16,726 bases of DNA from Candidatus Nomurabacteria bacterium (lineage in GTDB: Bacteria > Patescibacteriota > Minisyncoccia > Phycocordibacterales > UBA9973): positions 1 through 16,726 of the forward strand of contig JAPLXT010000046.1 in assembly GCA_026395935.1 (NCBI GenBank), given 5' to 3'. Below the pieces are notes generated by a model. It ran no database searches and was not told the origin of the DNA. It worked only from the letters and a program-made list of their open reading frames with translations. The stretch's first letter is position 1. Every line of letters begins with the position of its first letter. Shown piece by piece: positions 1-7,191 of this stretch. The position numbers were made by a program, and so were the translations under genes.

Positions 1-940
1 CTCCCGGACAACTAGCAGAAAATGATTGAGTGTAATCGGAATCAGTCGTTTCTGTAACTGTGTGTGAACCTGCAGAAACTTCAACAGCCGCACCAGTAGT
101 AGTCAATACAGCATCAATGAATAGTGGAAATTGATTAGCAATCTTGGGCCCTCCACCAACGACTTCTTTGGTCACAGTAAGATGAGGCTTTGTACAAGTC
201 GGTACGGTAATAGCAACGTCGGCATCGGGAATCGTAACTACGTGAGCAAATGTTAAGGCTCTTCCAATCCATTTTACACCAGCATAAACTGTGATATCTT
301 GAGACACAGGAATAACAGTTCCTTTGAAATTACTATCGTGGTTAAGAGTTGTAGCACCATTTGGAGTCCAAAATACATCACAAGCAGATGCTAAATCACC
401 GGTTAATGTAACGCTTGAACCAGTTATTGTATTAAGTGCACCAGTACTTCTAAATACATATGTTCCAGCTCCGTTAAGAGTAATTCCGGCTGTTCCAACA
501 GATGCAGCACCATCAATACAATATACTCCAGGATAATAATCACGTGTACCTGAGCCATACCCGGCTGTAACGTGTGTTGTATCAGTAGCAAGATCAATTG
601 CTCCAATTGCAAAACTAAATGTACAATCTTGACTATTAAGAGCAACTAAAGCAGTAGCTTGAGCCGTGCCTGCTGTGCCGGCGGGCGTATAGTTCGTATG
701 AGTTCCAAATCCAGGAGCAGTTCCATTGAATGTGGTAAACCCAATATCCCCATTAATCGTGGTTGTTGCTGAAGTGTTGTTGAAAACATCAGAAAGGAGA
801 GCAAAGGTACTAGCTACTCCAAGGTCTGGTGTAAAAGGTAGAACTACTGCACGCACAGCAATGATTCCACCCAGGCCAAGTGTAAACGCTATGGCCAGTA
901 CAATTATTGAAATTTTATTAATTTTTTTAAAAAATTTCAT
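1..940 (-). CDS. DUF3494 (ice-binding-like) secreted protein with prealbumin-like C-terminal domain, 3' end outside window
   Basis: An open frame runs from an ATG at 940 off the left edge, giving 313 visible residues. The N-terminus MKFFKKINKISIIVLAIAF is a basic, hydrophobic signal peptide. Residues about 36-245 match the DUF3494 beta-solenoid of ice-binding-like proteins: an opening LGVASTFALLSD, a GDIGF motif, YPGVYCIDG, LNGAGTYVFRS, the hallmark CDVFW, and a closing GRALTF. From about residue 253 a second domain begins (LTVTKEVVGGG, then VSAGSHTVTE), resembling the prealbumin-like or SpaA-like repeats of surface proteins. The start lies 8 nt after the stop of the upstream DUF3494 gene, so the two are probably cotranscribed. 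The product is exported and probably surface-displayed. Ice binding is not implied; many DUF3494 members in non-polar bacteria have no known ligand. The C-terminal anchor is outside the window. Confidence 0.85.
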   Translation of the reverse strand, partial: MKFFKKINKISIIVLAIAFTLGLGGIIAVRAVVLPFTPDLGVASTFALLSDVFNNTSATTTINGDIGFTTFNGTAPGFGTHTNYTPAGTAGTAQATALVALNSQDCTFSFAIGAIDLATDTTHVTAGYGSGTRDYYPGVYCIDGAASVGTAGITLNGAGTYVFRSTGALNTITGSSVTLTGDLASACDVFWTPNGATTLNHDSNFKGTVIPVSQDITVYAGVKWIGRALTFAHVVTIPDADVAITVPTCTKPHLTVTKEVVGGGPKIANQFPLFIDAVLTTTGAAVEVSAGSHTVTETTDSDYTQSFSASCPG

Positions 941-948
941 TTTCTCTT

Positions 949-1860
949 TTATTTAAATAAATTTAAAATATTATTTAATAAAAATTCGTACCATGTTTGT
1001 GGTGGAAATCCTGTCTTTGGAAGTTTTGGAACGACAGGAGCAACAACGACAGGAGTGCTTATGATACTAATAGTTGGTTCGAAAACAGGTGCAGTAGGAG
1101 CTGGAATTAATTCTGGAGTAGGAGTTATTATTGGTGTTACAACAGGAGCTGGAGCTTCTGTACATGTAGGTCCTGAAATAGTACCAGAAAGCATTGTCAC
1201 ATCACCACCAATTGCCAAAGCTCGGCCGTCTAAATTTACATTAGCTCCAAAATGAACACCTGTCCCTGCTATGATTGTCCCTGCAAAAGAACTACCATTT
1301 ATTGTTGCTAAAGAATTAACAGACCAAAATAAATCACAAGCTCTAGCCCCATTTTGAAAATCAATTGAACCAGATGATATTAGACTACTAGATGTCCTAA
1401 AGATATATACACCTGCTCCATTAAGATGAAGTATTCCGCCATTCAATTGTCCAGCTCCAAGATCATAGACACCAGGAACAAGAGTCAACCCATCAAGAGC
1501 AGTACCTATAACTACTGGAGAACCCTGGCTTAGCATATTGGCATTTGCAGTAACTGCGTTAGCCTGAACACTAGCTTGCAAAAGTCCTTCACTTGGAGCA
1601 ACTAAATCAGTAGCATATATACTGCCGGCTACATTTCCAGTTGTTAATGCGGTCACACCAGCACCAGAAGTATTCATTCCAACATCCCCAGATATAGTAG
1701 ATATTCCAGTGATTAAAGTCTGGGCAAGAACGGAAAAACTTTCCGCTGCACCTAGATTTGGCGCCGTTGCTGCGTATGCAGTAATTGATGGAGACATTCC
1801 AAACATAAACACAAAAACTAACACAACCACTGAAACTTTATTAAATTTAAACTTTTTCAT
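949..1860 (-). CDS. DUF3494 (ice-binding-like) secreted protein with LPKTG sorting motif
   Basis: This is a complete 303-residue protein. Residues 1-30 form a signal peptide with a hydrophobic core VVVLVFVFMF and a likely cut after AYA. Residues about 36-232 form a DUF3494 domain with GDVGM, PGVYDLGAG, LNGAGVYIFR, CDLFW and a closing GRALAIGG. A Pro/Thr/Val-rich linker (about 234-275) leads to LPKTG at residues 280-284, followed by FPPQ. This suits sortase attachment to the cell wall. The tail after LPKTG is only 19 residues, with a weak hydrophobic stretch and one terminal Lys, so it lacks the usual 20-residue membrane span and basic cluster. Either the local sortase pathway differs or the tail is degenerate. 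No sortase gene lies in the window. It is 54 nt downstream of the third DUF3494 gene and 8 nt upstream of the next. No Shine-Dalgarno is visible. Confidence 0.88.
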   Translation of the reverse strand: MKKFKFNKVSVVVLVFVFMFGMSPSITAYAATAPNLGAAESFSVLAQTLITGISTISGDVGMNTSGAGVTALTTGNVAGSIYATDLVAPSEGLLQASVQANAVTANANMLSQGSPVVIGTALDGLTLVPGVYDLGAGQLNGGILHLNGAGVYIFRTSSSLISSGSIDFQNGARACDLFWSVNSLATINGSSFAGTIIAGTGVHFGANVNLDGRALAIGGDVTMLSGTISGPTCTEAPAPVVTPIITPTPELIPAPTAPVFEPTISIISTPVVVAPVVPKLPKTGFPPQTWYEFLLNNILNLFK

Positions 1861-1914
1861 ATTGCTTACTTATTTAGTTAATTATTAATTTCGATCACCC
1901 AAAAACCTCATTTA

Positions 1915-3327
1915 TTATAGATTCATCATCATTTTTGTTTTTGTTCCAACTAGACCATCAGAAACCAAGCCATTTGCTGTTTGCCATGTCTTTATAACTT
2001 CAATAGTTTTTGGACCTAGTTTGCCATCTACTACCAAGTTAAGATTCAATTTAGTATTTAGAAATCTCTGAAGTTCCATAACTGCGTCACCCTTACTCCA
2101 TAATTTAAGAGTTGTGCTTCCAAAGTTATATTTATTTACAAGACTACTAGAATTATTAACACATAATGCTCCTGTAGACGTGCTATATATATTGCCACCG
2201 GAGCATCCTTGTGGGACAGCATTGTTGATACATAATGCTCCGGTAGATGTGTTGTATAAATTTCCAAGAGAACATCCTTGTATTGGTTCATTGGAGGCAC
2301 CTGCCGATGTTCCACTTGTAGAAACAGTTACATTGTTTGAGACAACTGAGGAAATATCACCAGTTGCATTTCGGAATTTAGCATAGACTGTTTTTACCCC
2401 ATCTCCACTAGTAAGTACCCAGGGCTTACTCGTCGCATATGCCTCCCAAGATGCTCCTGCAAAACCTGCATCATTTGAGATAAGCATTTCTGTAGCACCT
2501 ATAGCGGAAAGTGCTAGAGTCACAGAAGGTGAAGAAGTTATCGATGCTCCAGCATTTATACTATTTGAAGTATTAGCTGATGAATTAGAATTTGAGTTTG
2601 AATCAGAATTAGAACTTGTACCTGATGGAATAGTGACAGAGCTAGCATCTAGCGTAACTGCGCTCTGAGCTAAAGCTCTACCATTCAATACAGCCCCTGT
2701 GTTTAATACAATTGCCGTCTGATCTAAAATGTTTCCATTAAATGTAGCGCCTGTACCGATAGTCGTCTGGCCTGCAACAACCCAGAAGATGTTGCTAGCT
2801 TTTGCACCACCTGAAAGAACGATACTTTTCGCAGAACTTATATCAAGATTCTGTGCTACTACAAATATCCAGACATCGTTTGCAGAGCCTGCTAAGGTAA
2901 CATCTGTAGGAATAGTAACTCCTGTTCCCCATTTATATAATCCAGGGGCAAGAGTTAATCCACCAATGTTCCCTGCGCCAAGTTCTGTGATAGCACTTAG
3001 TGATCTCCCTGCTCCGTCAGTATAGGCAGTTTCCATATCACTAACAGCTGTGGATACAACCGAAGGAGTTGGAGTAGCATAGCTAGGTGCATATACTTTT
3101 CCAGTTATTAAAGCTGATGTAGAGGATGCAGATGCTGCTGGAAGAATTAAATCAAATCCAGTAATGTAAGTCGCCTCGGCTGGACTAACTCCTATATCAC
3201 CCACAACACTAGTTGTCCCAGTTGTTGAAATCCCTGTCTTAGATAAAATTACGAAATTCCCTGAGGTGCCAAGATTGATAGCCGAAGGTCCTGCAGCATA
3301 AACTCCACTCGCACTTAAAATACTCAA
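1915..3327 (-). CDS. DUF3494 (ice-binding-like) protein with Ig-like, Cys-repeat and peptidoglycan-binding domains; signal peptide out of frame
   Basis: The continuous frame encodes 470 residues, counted from a TTG at 3327 that is probably an internal Leu rather than the true start. In order: DUF3494 beta-solenoid (about 17-235, with VVGDIGVSP, APGLYKWG, FWVVAGQ and GRALAQ); a Ser/Asn linker (238-258); an Ig-like domain (about 260-336, with LISNDAGF and KTVYAKFRNATG); two 23-residue-period repeats of the form GCSxGNxYxTSTGALCxNN (351-391); and a peptidoglycan-binding-1 domain (about 405-468, with GDAVMELQRFLN and VDGKLGPKT). The C-terminal domain suggests noncovalent wall binding. The signal peptide is encoded just upstream in another frame (see 3324-3365). 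As written, the longest in-frame product would have no full signal peptide. Gene order suggests it is the first gene of the DUF3494 operon. Confidence 0.85.
   Translation of the reverse strand: MSILSASGVYAAGPSAINLGTSGNFVILSKTGISTTGTTSVVGDIGVSPAEATYITGFDLILPAASASSTSALITGKVYAPSYATPTPSVVSTAVSDMETAYTDGAGRSLSAITELGAGNIGGLTLAPGLYKWGTGVTIPTDVTLAGSANDVWIFVVAQNLDISSAKSIVLSGGAKASNIFWVVAGQTTIGTGATFNGNILDQTAIVLNTGAVLNGRALAQSAVTLDASSVTIPSGTSSNSDSNSNSNSSANTSNSINAGASITSSPSVTLALSAIGATEMLISNDAGFAGASWEAYATSKPWVLTSGDGVKTVYAKFRNATGDISSVVSNNVTVSTSGTSAGASNEPIQGCSLGNLYNTSTGALCINNAVPQGCSGGNIYSTSTGALCVNNSSSLVNKYNFGSTTLKLWSKGDAVMELQRFLNTKLNLNLVVDGKLGPKTIEVIKTWQTANGLVSDGLVGTKTKMMMNL
2155..2277 (-). repeat. Two-copy intragenic repeat encoding a Cys-flanked 23-residue motif
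   Basis: Two adjacent copies with a 69-nt period encode GCSLGNLYNTSTGALCINN and GCSGGNIYSTSTGALCVNN. Each copy has two cysteines 14 residues apart, so each could form a small disulfide-closed loop outside the cell. They sit between the Ig-like domain and the peptidoglycan-binding domain, where a spacer would be expected. Confidence 0.8.
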
Positions 3328-3365
3328 ACAAAACCCAAAACGAAAACTTTTATTATTTTATTCAT
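3324..3365 (-). pseudogene. Frameshifted signal-peptide start of the DUF3494/peptidoglycan-binding protein
   Basis: From an ATG at 3365 the minus strand reads MNKIIKVFVLGFV and then TGA. The frame beginning at 3327 continues LSILSASGVYAAGPS. Joined, they form a textbook signal peptide: basic start, hydrophobic core, VYA cleavage site. The mature DUF3494 domain follows directly. The two frames differ by one base within a TTT run at 3326-3328. One extra T would restore the gene. A homopolymer sequencing or assembly error, a real inactivating deletion, or ribosomal slippage would each explain it. The run is not a canonical X-XXY-YYZ slippery heptamer. Confidence 0.75.
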
Positions 3366-3668
3366 ATATTTTTATTTTTAATTAATTAATAATTTTAATT
3401 TGATTAGTTAATACATAGTACTTTTTTATCCTTTAATAAGTACTGAGGCGTAAAGTGTCACAACAAGTTCTAAGCTTGCCTAAAAAGAGGATATACTTTT
3501 ATTTTTTGCCCTGCTCGATCTTAGCAAGTATTATTATTAGATATAATACTTATAGCTTGGCGTAGTTTGTGACACATTAGTAAATAAGTCTAATACCGTA
3601 ATTATACTATAAAAATAGTAAATAGTACACACAATGGCTGGTGCGACATAGAAAAAAAGTATATAAAA
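3366..3668. other. Intergenic region between divergent genes, with nested inverted repeats
   Basis: No convincing coding sequence is seen; a minus-strand open frame starting in the DedA gene and reaching 3537 is mostly antisense to DedA. The region holds a 9-bp inverted pair, GTGTCACAA (3455-3463) and TTGTGACAC (3567-3575). Nested inside is a perfect 9-bp hairpin, AAGTATTAT (3526-3534) and ATAATACTT (3543-3551), with an 8-nt loop. The part nearest the DUF3494 start (3366-3420) is nearly all A/T, and I see no clear -35/-10 pair there for the leftward operon. Confidence 0.55.
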
Positions 3669-3677
3669 TGATATAAT
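3669..3677 (+). promoter_or_regulatory. Extended -10 promoter for the DedA gene
   Basis: The sequence TGATATAAT is a perfect extended -10 element (TG, one base, TATAAT at 3672-3677). No good -35 is present, as is usual for extended -10 promoters. Transcription would start near 3684, leaving a leader of about 25 nt without a Shine-Dalgarno sequence. Confidence 0.55.
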
Positions 3678-3708
3678 TTGTAAATTACCCGTTGAAACAT
3701 TTATTTGA

Positions 3709-4296
3709 ATGGAAGCTACACTACACAATTTAGCCCTTTGGCTAGAATCATCAAAATATATTTTGCTTATTATAGGTACTATTATAGAAGGACCTGTTGT
3801 TATGATGGTTAGTGGATTCTTATTTGGATTAGGACAATTTAGTTTAGTTCCAATGTACTTCGCACTTGTATTTGGTGATTTCATTGCTGATATCGGTTGG
3901 TATTGTTTAGGGCGATTTGGAACAAGGCACACTATATTTAAATATGGACACTTCTTGGGTCTCACGCCAAAACTTCTAGAAATGATGGAGGATCGCTTCC
4001 ATAAGTATCACCAAAAGATTTTAATTATATCCAAGCTGACAATGGGTATGGGCTTCGCTTTCATTGTTCTCATTGTGGCTGGTATATTCAAAGTCCCATT
4101 TAAAAATTATGTATTTCTAAATCTTGTAGGTGGCTTTATTTGGACTGCCCTTCTAGTAACAATTGGATACTTCGTTGGAAATATATTTTTAATAATTCCT
4201 AATTCCCTAAAAGTAGTTTTTGTAATATTTATTTTTATTGCAATTATAATTGGCTTAAGATATGCTACTAAATATCTTAAGGGACAGAATATATAA
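3709..4296 (+). CDS. DedA / VTT-domain membrane protein
   Basis: A 195-residue polytopic membrane protein of the DedA (SNARE-associated, VTT-domain) family, whose characterised members are linked to phospholipid flipping and membrane homeostasis. Visible family features are a re-entrant N-terminal segment (GTIIEGPVVMMVSGFLFG), an acidic patch before a Gly-Arg pair (GDFIADIGWYCLGRFG, about 66-81), the segment KILIISKLTMGMGF where the family usually has an Arg-rich FxPGxR motif, and a C-terminal pair of helices (FIWTALLVTIGYFVG). The canonical Arg of the FxPGxR region seems replaced by Met/Gly here, so proton-coupled function may differ. The ATG is preceded directly by an in-frame TGA, which fixes the start at or after 3709. 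It is the first gene of a plus-strand run of lipid-related genes. Confidence 0.82.
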   Translation: MEATLHNLALWLESSKYILLIIGTIIEGPVVMMVSGFLFGLGQFSLVPMYFALVFGDFIADIGWYCLGRFGTRHTIFKYGHFLGLTPKLLEMMEDRFHKYHQKILIISKLTMGMGFAFIVLIVAGIFKVPFKNYVFLNLVGGFIWTALLVTIGYFVGNIFLIIPNSLKVVFVIFIFIAIIIGLRYATKYLKGQNI

Positions 4297-4333
4297 AATG
4301 GAAAATAATCAAGAAAAAAAGTTATGAATAGCA

Positions 4334-5479
4334 ATGATCTGCGACCCCATGGGTAGCAATAAATCCGGCGTTGTCGTCTCAACATTACGCTTCGCAAAAT
4401 TGCTAAAAGAAAAAGGTCACCACGTCATCTTTATCGCGGCACGTTCGGAAGAACACAAGGAACATAGTTTTCATAATGGCATAAAAACATATAGATTCCG
4501 AAGTATCCCTATACCAAAGTCAGATGGATGGAACTTGGCCTTCCCAACAATAAGAGAATTAGTAGATATATTCAAAGAAGAGGAAATAAATGTAGTACAT
4601 ATCATACTACCAATGTCTGCCTCTATTATGGCTATAAAAGCAGCTCGGAGACTCGGGATAAAGATAGTAGCGCATTCCCATTCTCAGCCAGAAAACCTTT
4701 TTATGAATATGCCAAAAATAATTCAACCTGTCTTAGGCAATCTTTGGAATAAATATCTCGCTTGGACATACAACAAAGCAGAATACCTGATCTATCCTAC
4801 AGAGATGGCTCGTAACTTGCTTGAGAAGTTGGGTAAGGAAGGACAGAAATCTCAAGTAATTAGTAATGGGATAGATATCGATGAATTCAAGCCAAAGCCT
4901 ATCAACGATGATTTTTATCGTAAATTTAATATTGGAGAAGATAAGATTAAACTTCTTTTCGTTGGACGTTTGTTCCCCGAGAAATCTATCGATACTTTAA
5001 TCAGAGCAATGCCATATATTATTACTAATTATCCTAATACTCATTTGATGATTGTAGGTGGTGGATACCTAAGACCAAAGCTCGAGAAGTTAGCCATAGA
5101 TTTAAAAGTTGATAAATTTACCACATTTTTAGGATTGGTCAGCGAAGAAGATAAAGTCTTGGCTTTTAATGCGTGCGATATATTTATACTTCCCTCTCTA
5201 GCCGAACTTGAGGGTATGGTAGTTCTCGAAGCTATGGCCTGTGGTAAGCCAATAATAATAGGAGATGCAAAAATGAGTGCTTCACGATTTTTTGTAAATG
5301 AGAATGGATTTCTTTTTGAATCAAAAAATTATAAAGATCTATCTGAAAAAATTTCTACTCTAATAGAAGATAAAGAACTCCGAGAAAAAATGGGGAGGAA
5401 GAGCCTAGAGGACAGTAAGGAGTATGACATTAATAAAAGCGTCGAGAAACTTGAGCAAATTTATTATAGCGTATTGTAA
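4334..5479 (+). CDS. GT4-family glycosyltransferase (GT-B fold)
   Basis: A 381-residue GT-B glycosyltransferase. The N-terminal acceptor domain (residues 1-180) begins ICDPMGSNKSGVVVSTLRFA, with HSHSQPE near 114-120. The C-terminal nucleotide-sugar domain contains FVGRLFPEKSID (209-220), VGGGYLRPKLE (241-251) and the EX7E motif at E291 and E299 (ELEGMVVLEAMACGKP). The architecture resembles diacylglycerol and phosphatidylinositol glycosyltransferases, and neighbouring lipid genes support a lipid acceptor; that is inference. The start is doubtful: an in-frame TGA lies three codons upstream, and the first strand of the Rossmann fold is shortened compared with the usual MxIAMICDP start. The upstream bases read ATGAATAGCAATG; two more A residues would give an in-frame M-K-I-A-M-I-C-D start. 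Spacing to DedA is 37 nt and to the hydrolase 4 nt. Confidence 0.85.
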   Translation: MICDPMGSNKSGVVVSTLRFAKLLKEKGHHVIFIAARSEEHKEHSFHNGIKTYRFRSIPIPKSDGWNLAFPTIRELVDIFKEEEINVVHIILPMSASIMAIKAARRLGIKIVAHSHSQPENLFMNMPKIIQPVLGNLWNKYLAWTYNKAEYLIYPTEMARNLLEKLGKEGQKSQVISNGIDIDEFKPKPINDDFYRKFNIGEDKIKLLFVGRLFPEKSIDTLIRAMPYIITNYPNTHLMIVGGGYLRPKLEKLAIDLKVDKFTTFLGLVSEEDKVLAFNACDIFILPSLAELEGMVVLEAMACGKPIIIGDAKMSASRFFVNENGFLFESKNYKDLSEKISTLIEDKELREKMGRKSLEDSKEYDINKSVEKLEQIYYSVL

Positions 5480-5483
5480 GTGT

Positions 5484-6287
5484 ATGAAAGAATCATATTT
5501 TGACAATAAATTATATTACCGCACGAATGAATGGAAGGAAGATAGGCCAACTTTGGTTTTTATACACGGAATTTCCGGTTCTTCTTCGGCTTGGTGGCCT
5601 TATGAGAAAATATTTGAGAATAAATATAATATTTTAACTTATGATATACGTGGTCACGGAATGTCAAAAAAGTATCCCAATTATGAAGACTATGAAATAA
5701 CAAATTTTGTTAAAGACTTTCATGATTTACTAATGTATCTGAATATTTCAAAATTTGTTTTGCTCAGTAGCTCATTCGGTACATTAATAGCAAGAGAGTA
5801 TCTGAAACAATATAGAGAAACCGTCATCGCCCTCATCTTCACCTCTACGGAGGATTATCAAGACGATGCTTTTATATTAAAAATTGGCCGACCGATTCTA
5901 AAAATAATAACAAATATTCTTAGTTTTTTGCCCTTTAATCCTAAACCTCGAGGTCATGTAGATTATAGCAAGATTAAAAACTCAGATTGGAGTATTGAAC
6001 GAAATTTTGCTGATACAAGAAATACGGGATTACGATCACAGTTTTATACCATAAGGCATTCCTTTCTTCCTAGACGAGAATATGATCTAGAAAAAATAGA
6101 TGTGCCAACACTTATCATACATGGTGAGAAAGACTCTTTAGTTCCAATAGAGAACGCATTTGCCTTCTCAAAAAAAATAAAGAATTCTAAATTTGTAGAA
6201 ATTTCCAATTTTGATCATGATATCCACCATAATGCCGTCAAAGAAATGTCGGAAGCGATTGAAGATTTTGTGGAAAATTTGAAATAA
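5484..6287 (+). CDS. Alpha/beta-hydrolase fold protein
   Basis: A 267-residue alpha/beta hydrolase. Visible are the oxyanion-hole segment HGISGSSSAWW (28-38), the strand YDIRGHGMS (53-61), the nucleophile elbow LLSSSFGTL with Ser97, the acid HGEKD with Asp217, and a histidine cluster FDHDIHH (243-249) where His245 is the likely catalytic base. The elbow is SxSxG rather than GxSxG, an unusual but tolerated substitution of the first Gly. The frame stays open upstream to an ATG at 5424, but that would overlap the glycosyltransferase by 56 nt. The ATG at 5484, 4 nt after the preceding stop, fits the domain boundary better. Context suggests an esterase, lipase or acyl-chain hydrolase acting on lipids; substrate unknown. 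Confidence 0.85.
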   Translation: MKESYFDNKLYYRTNEWKEDRPTLVFIHGISGSSSAWWPYEKIFENKYNILTYDIRGHGMSKKYPNYEDYEITNFVKDFHDLLMYLNISKFVLLSSSFGTLIAREYLKQYRETVIALIFTSTEDYQDDAFILKIGRPILKIITNILSFLPFNPKPRGHVDYSKIKNSDWSIERNFADTRNTGLRSQFYTIRHSFLPRREYDLEKIDVPTLIIHGEKDSLVPIENAFAFSKKIKNSKFVEISNFDHDIHHNAVKEMSEAIEDFVENLK

Positions 6288-6320
6288 TCAACTTCTAAAA
6301 AAACTATAAAAATGCATTAT

Positions 6321-6349
6321 TTGATAATAAGGTTTTTCTGAGTTATACT
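6321..6349 (+). promoter_or_regulatory. Sigma70-type promoter for the acyltransferase-PAP2 pair, predicted leaderless
   Basis: TTGATA (6321-6326), a 17-bp spacer, then TATACT (6344-6349). The -10 box ends 7 nt before the ATG at 6357, so the transcript should begin at or next to the start codon. Confidence 0.65.
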
Positions 6350-6356
6350 TATAATT

Positions 6357-7190
6357 ATGAATATGGACCAAAAATTCAATATACCAAGCGTTGAAAAGAA
6401 GAGACAAGGATCTATGAGACTTTGGCTTGCCAATGAATCCATAATTAAACTGGCACTTGGAGAAATAAAGATAGAAGGGAAAGAAAATATAGATAAAATA
6501 CCTTTAAATGCAAATATTGTTATTATGAGTACACATCTTACTGATCTTGATATTCCAATAGTTATACATTCTATTGCCAGAGATTTAGATATAGCTGTTA
6601 CTAATATGTCCGTACATCATAAATTCTTTGGGAAAGAAGGTGAACCTAGCACAAATATAGGAATGCGAATAGCTGGAAAAGATAATTTCATCCCAATAGA
6701 TTATAAAAGGGATACAAAAGGCCCAGGTAATAAATCAGCTGTTTCTTTTAACCCCAATAATTTTGAAACAGCAGCAGAATCTATAGATAAAGGTAGGGCT
6801 ATTTTAATAGCAGCCCATAAGCCATTACCTGAAGCTAAAAACAGCCTAGAAAATGTTAAGGGTGGTTATGGAGGAGTATATTTATCTCAGTTGAGAGAAA
6901 ATACTTACATTCTTCCTGTAACCGTTGTTTTAGATAAAGCTGCCGGTATGCACGGGAACGAACTAGATACTTTAAAGAAAAAACCAAATGCTTCTGTTGT
7001 CATAGGAGAACCATTTAAACCAGAAAAAATTCCAAACATAGAACAATTTTCAATTCTTACAAAAAAGAGAGAAGGAGGAGAGATTCTTAATGATGAAGAA
7101 ATGAAAGAATTCTCAAAAATATCTCATGCTCTTAGAAATCAATCAGAAAATATCATACAATTAATGTCTAAACAAATAGAAACTAGATAA
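6357..7190 (+). CDS. PlsC-like 1-acylglycerol-phosphate acyltransferase family protein
   Basis: A 277-residue protein with the HX4D acyltransferase motif at H60 to D65 (STHLTDLDIP). It also has the later blocks expected of PlsC-like enzymes: FIPIDYKRD (111-119) and, after a Gly-rich KGGYGGVYLSQ (168-178), the strand ILPVTV (185-190). Such enzymes transfer an acyl chain to lysophosphatidate or a related acceptor at the membrane. No clear transmembrane helix is present, so binding would be peripheral. The block usually reading EGTRS is not recognisable, so substrate choice is uncertain. An alternative start at 6363 (third codon) is also an ATG. The stop is 1 nt from the start of the next gene, so the pair is tightly coupled. 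Confidence 0.75.
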   Translation: MNMDQKFNIPSVEKKRQGSMRLWLANESIIKLALGEIKIEGKENIDKIPLNANIVIMSTHLTDLDIPIVIHSIARDLDIAVTNMSVHHKFFGKEGEPSTNIGMRIAGKDNFIPIDYKRDTKGPGNKSAVSFNPNNFETAAESIDKGRAILIAAHKPLPEAKNSLENVKGGYGGVYLSQLRENTYILPVTVVLDKAAGMHGNELDTLKKKPNASVVIGEPFKPEKIPNIEQFSILTKKREGGEILNDEEMKEFSKISHALRNQSENIIQLMSKQIETR

Positions 7191-7191
7191 C

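Noticed and set aside
2155..2277. Possible CRISPR-like repeat from the 69-nt period
   Set aside because: There are only two copies, they are in frame and coding, and the Cys motif is conserved at protein level.
3324..3332. Programmed -1 frameshift site for the DUF3494 protein
   Set aside because: The sequence is not a canonical slippery heptamer and I see no downstream pseudoknot; an indel is simpler. Kept only as an alternative.
3324..3365. UGA recoded as Gly (as in Gracilibacteria/SR1) to read through the signal-peptide stop
   Set aside because: Reading TGA as Gly leads within two codons to TAA in the same frame, and no other gene here has internal TGA.
3537..3965. 142-residue minus-strand open frame over the DedA start and the intergenic region
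   Set aside because: It is mostly antisense to DedA, has no domain, an odd Asn/Pro/Lys composition and no promoter.
4107..4397. 96-residue minus-strand open frame over the DedA/GT4 junction
   Set aside because: It is antisense to two well-supported genes and has no domain.
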